From contig CAZOKH010000088.1 of NCBI GenBank assembly GCA_964580315.1, forward strand, positions 1 through 14,766: a stretch of 14,766 nt of DNA, read 5' to 3'. Under the pieces are notes generated by a model that did not search any database, had not been told where the DNA came from, and saw only the letters and a list, made by a program, of their open reading frames with translations. Numbering within the stretch: the first letter of the stretch is position 1; each line of letters starts with the position of its first letter. The DNA comes from CAZOKH01 sp964580315. Lineage in GTDB: Bacteria; Chloroflexota; Anaerolineae; Anaerolineales; Anaerolineaceae. A program made the position numbers and the translations under genes. Positions 1 through 6,239 of the stretch are shown here, piece by piece.

Positions 1-880
1 AGCCTTCCCATTCGGTGGCAACACCTATCGATAGCCGAATGGGCGGGTTTTCTTTATCCAGCGCTTCATTCAGGCGTTTTACCACATCGAAGGCGGGAGC
101 TTCGGCAGTGCCCGGCAGAATGACAGCAAATTCATCTCCGCCGATGCGCGCCACCACATCACCGTTACGAAAAATCTGCTGAAGCACCCCGGCTGTGCGG
201 CGCAGCAGGTTGTCGCCTTCTTCATGCCCCTGCACATCATTCACTATCTTTAGTCCATCCACATCCGCCATCACGACACTGACCGGGTAATGGCGGTCTT
301 TTTGGAAAAACATTAATTTTGTCTCAAAAAAATTGCGGTTATGCAGCCCGGTCAGGACATCATGCGTGCTAAGCCGCAGTAATTCCTCTTCCATTTGTTT
401 ATGTTCGGTGATGTCTTTGGAAATGCACAGGACTGATTTCACCTTTCCCTGATCGTCCAGAATGGGCTTGGCTGTGGTGATGTAAAAGCCGCCGCCATAT
501 TCATCTGGCATGTGCATTTCGATTGATCTTTGTTCAGCATGCTCAAGGACCCATTTGATAGCAGTAAAACGTTCTGCAGCTTCTCTTTGCTGAAAAAAAT
601 CCCAGACGCGGCGGCCAATGATTTCATCCACATCCTTCCCAAATTTCTGGGCAAAGACCTTGTTGACATACAGGTAAGTGCCATCGGGGAGGAATGAAAA
701 GATCGGATCGCTGGATTCATCCAGAAGAAATTGCGTATATTCGGTTTGTTCTTGCAGAAATTGAATAAAAAGCTGGTATTCTTTGACCTGGTTTTCCAGG
801 TCGGCAACTTTATGCTGCAGGCCATCCATATCAGTTAATGAAGGCAGACTGTTTTGCATGACGACCGGGTTGTCACTCAT
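1..880 (-). CDS. PAS-GGDEF diguanylate cyclase (3' end cut by window edge)
   Basis: Reading the minus strand from ATG at 880 gives 293 open codons that run off the window start, so the C-terminal end is missing (roughly 30-40 residues of a usual GGDEF domain). A short coiled-coil-like stretch (about residues 20-50) precedes a PAS domain (about 50-160, ending in the typical ISKDITEHK linker). The GGDEF domain begins at LSTHDVLTGLHNR. It has DVDGLKIVND, an intact GGDEF signature at residues 247-251, and an RNGD inhibitory I-site (238-241) exactly five residues upstream. By family, such a protein makes cyclic di-GMP from two GTP and is product-inhibited through the I-site. No membrane segment is seen, so it should be cytoplasmic, with the PAS as the input. 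An AGGAG ribosome site lies 7 nt before the ATG, which supports this start. A 128-residue reading in another frame over 439-825 is a shadow of this gene. Confidence 0.93.
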   Translation of the reverse strand, partial: MSDNPVVMQNSLPSLTDMDGLQHKVADLENQVKEYQLFIQFLQEQTEYTQFLLDESSDPIFSFLPDGTYLYVNKVFAQKFGKDVDEIIGRRVWDFFQQREAAERFTAIKWVLEHAEQRSIEMHMPDEYGGGFYITTAKPILDDQGKVKSVLCISKDITEHKQMEEELLRLSTHDVLTGLHNRNFFETKLMFFQKDRHYPVSVVMADVDGLKIVNDVQGHEEGDNLLRRTAGVLQQIFRNGDVVARIGGDEFAVILPGTAEAPAFDVVKRLNEALDKENPPIRLSIGVATEWEG

Positions 881-923
881 CGGATTCTCCTTGCAGAGTG
901 AGCCAATGTCCCCTCCCAAATTC

Positions 924-951
924 ATCATAGCAAAAATGGGTGTGGTTTCAA
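924..951 (-). promoter_or_regulatory. Promoter of the GGDEF gene
   Basis: On the minus strand TTGAAA (951-946) and TATGAT (929-924) are separated by 16 nt, and TGC directly before the -10 makes an extended -10 element. The predicted start near 917 gives a leader of about 37 nt. It lies after the helicase terminator, so the cyclase is probably transcribed independently. Confidence 0.55.
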
Positions 952-976
952 TTAACAACCACTTTACATTTTTATC

Positions 977-1004
977 AAAAATCGCCGTGGAAAACCACGG
1001 CGAT
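977..1004 (-). terminator. Intrinsic terminator after the DEAD-box helicase gene
   Basis: A perfect 10-bp inverted repeat (ATCGCCGTGG at 981-990, CCACGGCGAT at 995-1004) with a 4-nt loop lies about 35 nt past the helicase stop. On the minus strand it is followed by TTTT then GATAAAAA, a short and interrupted U tract. The stem is strong and the U tract mediocre. There is no U tract on the plus side. Confidence 0.7.
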
Positions 1005-1038
1005 CTGTAACAAACAAAATGGGCTGAAACTTGAAGGA

Positions 1039-2682
1039 TTAGTTTAATCTTTGTGGGTGAATGGGAAATTTGCGAATGAACATCTCTTTTGCATTCATCA
1101 CCTGTCCCATCACTTCTTCAGGAATATCAACATAGGATAATTTTTCCTGGATGTGAATTTTACCAATCAGGCTGCCGGGGATGTTGGCATGGGCGGCGAT
1201 GGCGCCCACAATGTCGTTGGGGCGCACGCCGTGCTTTTTGCCAATGGCCAGGCTCAGGCGCACCATGCCTTCTTCGTGCGATGTGCTAGACCAGGCTTGA
1301 GTCCGATCACGGTTGCCGCGCATGTGTGCATCACGCCCATTCCGGTTGGAAGGCTGCCGTTCAACCACTGCGCTGATGGGGGCAATGGGGCGCTGCTTTT
1401 CTTCAGCGCGCGCCAGTTTGAGGGCAACGGCGGCCACCATCAGGGGATCGTGCCCCTGGTCAACCAGGTTTTGCACCAGGTCGCGTTCGCGGCGGCAGCG
1501 ACCACGCTGCAGCCACTTGGCAATTTCGTTGATTAAAAGGGTTTCGCGGTGATTAAAAATGTCTTCTTCGCTGGGTAATGCGCCTTTTTCCATCTTGCGG
1601 CGGGTATAGGTTTCAATCTGGCGCAAGTGGCGCGTTTCCATGGGAGTGAGCAGGGTGATGGCGGTGCCGGTTTTACCGGCCCGGCCGGTGCGCCCAATGC
1701 GGTGAACGTAAATTTCGGGGTCATCGGGCAAATCGAAGTTGATGACATGCGAAATATTGTCAATATCCAGTCCGCGGGCGGCCACATCGGTAGCTGCCAG
1801 CACGGTGATTTTGCCCTGGCGAAAACGGTTCAGGGTGCGCTCGCGGGCGTCCTGGCTCAAGTCGCCGTTCAACGCTTCTGAAGGAAAGCCTCGGGCGGTG
1901 AGGGCATTGGCCAATTCGCCGGTTCCGGCGCGGGTGCGCACGAAAATAAGAGCGCTGGTAATTTCTTCCACCTCAAACAGGCGGGTGAGGGCGGCCAGCT
2001 TGTCAGCCGGGTTAACCAGGTAATAGCGCTGCTCAATGGAATCGACGGTGACGTGTTCGCGTTGAATGGTGAGCGACTGCGGTGCGTGCATATAGTGCTC
2101 GGCCAGGCGGCGAATTTCTGTCGGCAGCGTGGCTGAAAACAGGGCAGTTTGCCGGTCGGCGGGTGTGGCAGCCAGGATGGTTTGAATATCTTCGATAAAA
2201 CCCATGCTGAGCATCTCGTCAGCTTCGTCCAAAACCACGGTGCGCACCTGCTCCAGGTTAAGCACCTTGCGCTCCATCAAATCCATCAAACGACCGGGTG
2301 TGCCCACCACAACATCCACACCGCGTTTCAACTGTTTGATCTGCGTCACATAGGGCGCGCCGCCGTAAACCGCCAGAACGCGCACATTCATGAAAGCGCC
2401 GTAGACATTAAAAGCTTCAGCGACTTGCAGCGCCAGCTCACGGGTGGGAGCCAGCACCAGGCTTTGCACATGGTCTTGATTCGGTTGCAGGTTGTTCAAA
2501 ATGGGGAGCGCAAAGGCGGCGGTTTTGCCGGTGCCGGTTTGCGCCTGGCCGATCACATCATGCCCGGCGATCATCACCGGAATAACGGCGGCTTGAATGG
2601 GCATGGGGCTTTCATAGCCCTGCCCGGCAATAGCCTGCTCCAACTGCGGGCGCAGGTTGAACTGAGAGAACTCGCTTGTCAT
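1039..2682 (-). CDS. deaD: DEAD-box RNA helicase with DbpA-type RNA-binding domain (DeaD/CsdA-like)
   Basis: A 547-residue ATP-dependent RNA helicase with every superfamily 2 motif: Q motif (FNL...SPMPIQ, Gln30), Walker A AQTGTGKT (47-54), PTREL (79-83), TPGR (128-131), DEAD (152-155), SAT (183-185), ARGLD (302-306) and HRIGRTGR (327-334). After a basic, polar linker (about 395-470) comes a DbpA/CsdA RNA-binding domain (about 473-535, VRLSLAIGKKHGVRPNDIVGAI). This order fits the DeaD/CsdA/CshA group, which remodels structured RNA in ribosome assembly, mRNA turnover and cold adaptation. Start choice: a TTG at 2685 is in frame just upstream, but AGGAG (2692-2688) sits 5 nt before the ATG at 2682 and only 2 nt before the TTG, so ATG is preferred. 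The gene has its own promoter and a long structured leader, and ends before a terminator. The exact orthologue (DeaD versus another paralogue) is not certain. Confidence 0.95.
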   Translation of the reverse strand: MTSEFSQFNLRPQLEQAIAGQGYESPMPIQAAVIPVMIAGHDVIGQAQTGTGKTAAFALPILNNLQPNQDHVQSLVLAPTRELALQVAEAFNVYGAFMNVRVLAVYGGAPYVTQIKQLKRGVDVVVGTPGRLMDLMERKVLNLEQVRTVVLDEADEMLSMGFIEDIQTILAATPADRQTALFSATLPTEIRRLAEHYMHAPQSLTIQREHVTVDSIEQRYYLVNPADKLAALTRLFEVEEITSALIFVRTRAGTGELANALTARGFPSEALNGDLSQDARERTLNRFRQGKITVLAATDVAARGLDIDNISHVINFDLPDDPEIYVHRIGRTGRAGKTGTAITLLTPMETRHLRQIETYTRRKMEKGALPSEEDIFNHRETLLINEIAKWLQRGRCRRERDLVQNLVDQGHDPLMVAAVALKLARAEEKQRPIAPISAVVERQPSNRNGRDAHMRGNRDRTQAWSSTSHEEGMVRLSLAIGKKHGVRPNDIVGAIAAHANIPGSLIGKIHIQEKLSYVDIPEEVMGQVMNAKEMFIRKFPIHPQRLN

Positions 2683-2873
2683 CAATACTCCTAAAAATTT
2701 TACAGGCGTTTTGATGACTCCGCGGTTCGACCCAGGATGCCGACGAATTGGCTGCGCTTCCTCGCGGAGAGCGGGCTGCCGGCAACAAAAAAGCCCGACC
2801 AGCTTTCGTCGGGCAATCTTTTGGAAACATCAAAACAATACCCAGAAATGGTGGATCCCCAAGGGGGATCGCG
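2683..2873 (-). promoter_or_regulatory. Structured leader RNA of the helicase gene (candidate attenuator)
   Basis: From a predicted start near 2873 the helicase mRNA would have a leader of about 190 nt with several exact helices. (1) A 7-bp hairpin GATCCCC/GGGGATC at 2870-2864 and 2860-2854, right at the 5' end. (2) A 9-bp long-range helix GTTTTGATG (2836-2828) with CATCAAAAC (2716-2708), extendable by one G-U pair. (3) Inside it, the terminator hairpin at 2814-2793. (4) Also inside it, CTCCGCG (2769-2763) with CGCGGAG (2724-2718), extended by AGGA/TCCT (2762-2759 with 2737-2734). Helix 2 plus the two enclosed arms gives a three-way-junction-like plan ending about 15 nt before the ribosome site. 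No reading frame in this stretch looks like a gene. I do not recognise a named riboswitch class; the folding is read by eye. Confidence 0.6.
2787..2814 (-). terminator. Intrinsic terminator inside the helicase leader
   Basis: On the minus strand GCCCGAC, an 8-nt loop and GTCGGGC (2814-2793) are followed directly by TTTTTT (2792-2787), a textbook Rho-independent terminator. No minus-strand gene lies between it and the divergent chemoreceptor gene. It therefore sits in the helicase 5' leader, downstream of the best promoter and about 105 nt before the start codon, which suggests premature termination control. Confidence 0.75.
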
Positions 2874-2879
2874 GCTGTT

Positions 2880-2888
2880 AGTATATCA
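2880..2888 (-). promoter_or_regulatory. Extended -10 promoter of the helicase gene
   Basis: The minus strand carries TGA-TATACT (2888-2880), a TGn extended -10 hexamer with one mismatch to TATAAT. No good -35 is seen 16-18 nt upstream, which is tolerated by extended -10 promoters. The predicted start is near 2873, three nt before the 5' hairpin of the leader. Confidence 0.5.
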
Positions 2889-3146
2889 TAAATACTTGCT
2901 GCGGAGTGGATGGGTTTTGTGTGTGCGTCCAACTATTGTCCGTATGGAGGGGGCCATTTATTTAATGTTGGATTAACAAAACATTAATTACAACTATACA
3001 GCTTTGAAATTTCAATGGTGGTATCAATCATTATGTACCAGTATCTTGAAGGATTGGTGGTATATACCTGTCAACTTCCAGTTGCTCAGGGCGGGTAAAA
3101 ATATGGCAATGGAAAAAATTTTGGATCAAAGGGGATTTAACATATC
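2889..3146. other. Divergent intergenic region, upstream part
   Basis: This AT-rich stretch separates the divergent helicase and chemoreceptor genes. Apart from the inverted repeat at 2962-2987, I see no coding region and no convincing -35/-10 pair for the plus-strand gene. A small frame from a TTG at 3004 lacks any recognisable homology or good ribosome site and runs into the chemoreceptor gene, so it is not called. Confidence 0.5.
2962..2987. repeat. 8-bp inverted repeat, possible operator
   Basis: TTAATGTT (2962-2969) and its exact inverse complement AACATTAA (2980-2987) are separated by 10 nt, putting the half-site centres 18 nt apart, the spacing of many dimeric regulator sites. It lies between the two divergent genes. 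The arms are AT-rich, so chance occurrence is possible. Confidence 0.3.
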
Positions 3147-5336
3147 ATGCTTGCTGACTATTTGTATTTTTTGGGTTTGGTGGCTTCTGTTGTTGCAATA
3201 AGCCTGGCGGCTATTTACCTGAAATATCGGCGCGGACTGGCTGTGCGGCTGAATTACCTGGTGATCGGGATGACAATTCTGACTGCGGTGGCCGGTTTTG
3301 TGCTTGGCAGAGAAGGGTATAAGCCATTCATCATTCTATTGACCGTTTCCATTGCACTACCAACCATTTTGATTCAGATGGTAATTCTCAATCGTATTAT
3401 TGTGCCGATTCGGGAGTTGACTCAAACTGCGCAGCGCTTGATGCAGGGTGATATGACCCCTCAAGAGGAAATGAAAACATGGGATGAAATTGTGGAACTG
3501 TCAGAGGCGTGTAATCAAATTCGGGCACACATGCAGGAAATTGCCGCAGTGGCCGACAAAATTTCAACCGGCAATTTGACCGTTGATGTGAAAGTTCTTT
3601 CAGAAAAAGATTTGATGGGGAAATCGCTGTCCAATATGATCCGCAACCTGCGCGAATCAATTGGCGCCATGACAGAAACCATTGACCGCCTCAGCCGGGA
3701 ATACGGCAGGATATCTGAGGCATCTGACCAGGCCAACCAGGCTGTGGCTCGCATTGACACATCACTGGTGCAGGTGGCGCAGGATACGCTGGGGCAGATG
3801 GATAACTTGACCGCCACCACCAGGGCGGTGGAACAAATGGCGCAGGCGATTAGTGAAATTAGCCAGGGCGCCGCAGAGCAGGCCAAAGCGGTTGAGGAAG
3901 CATCGCAGATCACAGCCCAGATTATTGAGCGCGTAAACCTTGTTAAAGACCGCGCGAATGTTGCCGCGAATGAAACCAGCGGGGCGGCTAAATCAGCTCA
4001 CAGCGGGGCGGCAACCATCGAAGCCAGTGTGCAGCGCATGGAGCAAATCAAATCCTCAACCCGCCAGGTGCAGGAAAAAATGGCTCTCATGGGGCAGCAT
4101 TCCGAGCAAATTGGCTCATTCCTCGAGACAATTCAAGAAATTGCCTCGCAAACCAACTTGCTGGCTTTGAATGCCGCCATTGAGGCCGCCCGCGCAGGCG
4201 AACACGGCAAAGGATTTGCCGTGGTGGCAGATGAAGTGCGCAAGCTGGCTGAAAAATCTTCACAGGCCACCAATGAGATTGAAGAATTGATCAGCAGGAT
4301 TCAACAGACGGTTGATGAAGCCACCGCCGCCATTCGGAATGAGATGGCTGAAGTGGAAGCCGGTGCAGGCCAGAGCCATGAAAGCGGCCTGGCTATGAAA
4401 TCCATCATTGGGAACGTTGACCAGATTGACCAACAGGTGGAAGAAATTTCGCGGGCAACCCGTGAGATTAGCGAGGTAACCGAGGCGTTGGTCTCGGCTA
4501 TGAGCACGGTTTCAGCGGTGGTTGAAGAAAACACTGCTGCCACTGAGCAAATTGCCGGCGGTGCATCAGAAGTCAACAGCATGGTGACCGGCTACAAGAA
4601 CATCAGCGAGCAAAATACCATTGCCATTGAAGAGGTCAGTGCGGCTTCGCAGCAGATGAGCAAGCAGGTTGCTTCCGTGGCAGAATCCATTCAAAATATG
4701 AGCGAAATGACCACCCGCTTGCAGCAGCAAATCATAAAATTATCAACCAAGTCAATCAGCGGCAAAGTAAGCCGCGGGAATGCACTGCTGGGGCGCATTG
4801 AGTTTGTGGTTGAAAAATATGGGAAAGAAGCGCTAGAGCGTGTGCTGAGAAGCATGCAGCCCGATCACCAGGCTATCCTGCGCTCAAAGATTGAGCCGGA
4901 AGGCGAGTATCCCCCCGATTTGCTCGGGGCGTTGACCAATGCGATCAAAGAGGTGCTGGCGGGAGGAAATAATGATATCTTGCGTGAGATGACCCGCTTC
5001 CGCGCCAAATATGATATTCAACCCGGAGCGGCGCTGGCCAAGTATTTCAAGCCCGGCGATCCCGGTTACATCATCCGGAATATGGATCTTTGCCTGCGGC
5101 ACAACTGGGGGGAGGGGGTAAAGGTTTGGGTTAGCGATATTGCCCCCAATCATGTGCTGATGAAGGTGGATATGGGAAAGAAACAGCCGCGCGAACGCTG
5201 CACCTATAATCATGTGGGATGGATGGAAGGTGTGATTGATGCATCCGGCGGCATTCCTTTTATCAAGAAAACCAAATGCATGCATGACGGCGCGCCGTAC
5301 TGTGAATATGATGTGCGCTGGGAAATGCATCCATAA
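3147..5336 (+). CDS. Methyl-accepting chemotaxis-type transducer with C-terminal V4R-like domain
   Basis: A 729-residue membrane signalling protein. Three hydrophobic segments (about 5-26, 36-53, 60-81) have only short connecting loops, so there is no extracytoplasmic ligand domain. A HAMP domain follows (about 80-133), then a second HAMP-like stretch (about 133-175), then a long coiled-coil signalling region. The conserved chemoreceptor hairpin tip is at 331-371 (EIASQTNLLALNAAIEAARAG, continuing to DEVRKLAEKS), which contacts CheA/CheW. After the coil, residues about 545-726 form a separate globular domain. Its Cys685, Cys711 and Cys719 (C-x25-C-x7-C, ending CMHDGAPYCEYDVRW) resemble the V4R/4-vinyl-reductase or DUF2378 type of small-molecule domain. 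Input may therefore be cytoplasmic. ATG 3147 is the first start after an in-frame TAA at 3138; AAAGGGG lies 12 nt upstream, a rather long spacing. No che genes are visible nearby. Confidence 0.9.
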   Translation: MLADYLYFLGLVASVVAISLAAIYLKYRRGLAVRLNYLVIGMTILTAVAGFVLGREGYKPFIILLTVSIALPTILIQMVILNRIIVPIRELTQTAQRLMQGDMTPQEEMKTWDEIVELSEACNQIRAHMQEIAAVADKISTGNLTVDVKVLSEKDLMGKSLSNMIRNLRESIGAMTETIDRLSREYGRISEASDQANQAVARIDTSLVQVAQDTLGQMDNLTATTRAVEQMAQAISEISQGAAEQAKAVEEASQITAQIIERVNLVKDRANVAANETSGAAKSAHSGAATIEASVQRMEQIKSSTRQVQEKMALMGQHSEQIGSFLETIQEIASQTNLLALNAAIEAARAGEHGKGFAVVADEVRKLAEKSSQATNEIEELISRIQQTVDEATAAIRNEMAEVEAGAGQSHESGLAMKSIIGNVDQIDQQVEEISRATREISEVTEALVSAMSTVSAVVEENTAATEQIAGGASEVNSMVTGYKNISEQNTIAIEEVSAASQQMSKQVASVAESIQNMSEMTTRLQQQIIKLSTKSISGKVSRGNALLGRIEFVVEKYGKEALERVLRSMQPDHQAILRSKIEPEGEYPPDLLGALTNAIKEVLAGGNNDILREMTRFRAKYDIQPGAALAKYFKPGDPGYIIRNMDLCLRHNWGEGVKVWVSDIAPNHVLMKVDMGKKQPRERCTYNHVGWMEGVIDASGGIPFIKKTKCMHDGAPYCEYDVRWEMHP

Positions 5337-5403
5337 CTGTTCGTTGCAAAGTAGAGAAACTAGCAGTTGGTAATCGTGTTTTGAACAATTCTGTTGTCTT
5401 GCG

Positions 5404-5452
5404 ACACCATCATCAGCCCGGGCTTGCCGAAAGTGCGGGCTAGTGATGGTGT
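5404..5452. repeat. Long imperfect inverted repeat after the chemoreceptor gene
   Basis: Positions 5404-5420 and 5436-5452 are inverse complements over 17 nt with two internal mismatches (outer nine pairs ACACCATCA/TGATGGTGT, inner six AGCCCG/CGGGCT), around a 15-nt loop. It lies about 68 nt after the stop codon. Neither strand has a T run directly after it, so it is not a standard intrinsic terminator. It could be a transcript-end stabilising hairpin, a REP-like element or a remnant of a small repeat. Confidence 0.6.
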
Positions 5453-5507
5453 GTTGGGCAAAGAAAAAACGGTTTTGATTTTTCTAAACATATTGCTGCT
5501 GTTCCTA

Positions 5508-5536
5508 TTGCAATCCTGGATAAATTGTGGTAGTAT
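5508..5536 (+). promoter_or_regulatory. Candidate promoter of greA
   Basis: TTGCAA (5508-5513) and TAGTAT (5531-5536) are spaced by exactly 17 nt, each matching four of six consensus positions. The predicted start near 5543 gives a leader of about 140 nt that includes the terminator-like hairpin at 5566-5588. Confidence 0.4.
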
Positions 5537-5565
5537 TTGCAAACATTCGCCTCTATACTCCAAAT

Positions 5566-5588
5566 CGCTCCCCGGGGAGTGGTTTTTT
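5566..5588 (+). terminator. Intrinsic terminator between the chemoreceptor gene and greA
   Basis: CGCTCC, a CCGG tetraloop and GGAGTG form a 6-bp stem with one G-T wobble (5566-5581), followed after one G by TTTTTT (5583-5588). It most simply ends the chemoreceptor transcript. It is downstream of the best promoter candidate for greA, so it could also act as an attenuator. Its 5' arm can alternatively pair with CGGGGCGC at 5633-5640 (one mismatch). Confidence 0.6.
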
Positions 5589-5682
5589 CGTATTTATTCC
5601 CTAGTTTTTGCTTGATTAGAACTAAATTGTTTCGGGGCGCTATTTCTATCTCATCAACCAGAACATACCGAAAGGTAAACAA

Positions 5683-6147
5683 ATGGCAATATCATTCTTG
5701 ACACAAGAAGGCTACCAGGCACTTCAAGAGGAATTGAATCATCTGCGCAATGAGAAGCGGGAAGAAATTGCCCAACGCTTGCGTGAAGCCATGGAAGGCG
5801 GTGAATTGATTGAAAATGCGGAGTACGAAGCCGCCAAGAACGAGCAGGCCTTTGTAGAAGGACGTATCAAAGAGCTTGAAATTCTGCTGGCTACGGCGCG
5901 TGTAATCGATGATAAAAATGTGCACCAAGACGCCGTGCAAATCGGCTCCACGGTGACCATCCAGGAAGAAGGCGGCTCTCCCGAGGTATATACCATTGTG
6001 GGCGCAGCCGAGGCTAACCCGACCAAAGGGCGCATTTCAAATGAATCGCCGCTTGGTCAGGCGCTGTTGAACAAAAAAGCCGGGCAAACCGTGGAGGTCA
6101 ACGCTCCAGCCGGTTCTTTTAAAGTCACTGTGCTTAAGGTGGAGTAG
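5683..6147 (+). CDS. greA: Transcription elongation factor GreA
   Basis: A 154-residue protein of normal GreA length and plan. The N-terminal antiparallel coiled coil (about 1-75) carries the tip sequence GGELIENAEYEAAKNEQ, and a C-terminal FKBP-like domain (about 80-154) contains the signature IVGAAEANPTKGRISNESPLGQALLNKKAG. GreA enters the RNA polymerase secondary channel and stimulates cleavage of backtracked RNA. The acidic tip pair that holds the catalytic Mg2+ (Asp41 and Glu44 in E. coli numbering) is Glu41 and Glu44 here, a conservative change that keeps the acid. ATG is preceded by GAAAGG with 7 nt spacing. The gene sits 92 nt before lysS, a neighbourhood often seen in bacteria, but a terminator lies between them. 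Confidence 0.97.
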   Translation: MAISFLTQEGYQALQEELNHLRNEKREEIAQRLREAMEGGELIENAEYEAAKNEQAFVEGRIKELEILLATARVIDDKNVHQDAVQIGSTVTIQEEGGSPEVYTIVGAAEANPTKGRISNESPLGQALLNKKAGQTVEVNAPAGSFKVTVLKVE

Positions 6148-6163
6148 GAAATTGGGGTAAAAT
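6134..6163 (+). promoter_or_regulatory. Candidate promoter of lysS overlapping the greA end
   Basis: TAAAAT (6158-6163) matches TATAAT at five of six positions. A weak -35, TTAAGG (6134-6139), lies 18 nt upstream inside the last codons of greA. The predicted start is near 6170, two nt before the terminator stem at 6172. The region between that terminator and the lysS ATG (37 nt) is too short for another promoter, so lysS relies on this one or on read-through from greA. Confidence 0.4.
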
Positions 6164-6171
6164 AGTGATTG

Positions 6172-6202
6172 CCCCGCCCGCAGACAACAGGGCGGGGTTT
6201 TT
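6172..6202 (+). terminator. Intrinsic terminator between greA and lysS
   Basis: CCCCGCCC (6172-6179), a 10-nt loop and GGGCGGGG (6190-6197) form a perfect GC-only 8-bp stem followed by TTTTT (6198-6202). It is correctly placed to end the greA transcript 24 nt after its stop codon. It would also be in the first 33 nt of a lysS mRNA started near 6170. Confidence 0.85.
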
Positions 6203-6239
6203 AATTGAAGCAAAGATGGAAAGTGAGCTAACCTGAATT

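Noticed and set aside
783..1010. 75-residue plus-strand frame over the cyclase start and promoter
   Set aside because: It overlaps the start of the GGDEF gene and the helicase terminator on the other strand, with no family resemblance.
2149..2694. 181-residue open frame antisense to the helicase
   Set aside because: It lies wholly over an unambiguous helicase gene, shows low-complexity His/Gln/Leu-rich sequence typical of a shadow frame, and has no ribosome site.
3004..3201. 65-residue plus-strand frame with a hydrophobic end
   Set aside because: It starts at TTG without a clear ribosome site, overlaps the chemoreceptor start and has no recognisable family.
4884..5330. 148-residue frame antisense to the V4R-like domain
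   Set aside because: It is antisense to a coding region with conserved motifs; no ribosome site or promoter.
6203..6239. T-box or other tRNA-sensing leader before lysS
   Set aside because: The leader is too short and has no T-box sequence or specifier hairpin.
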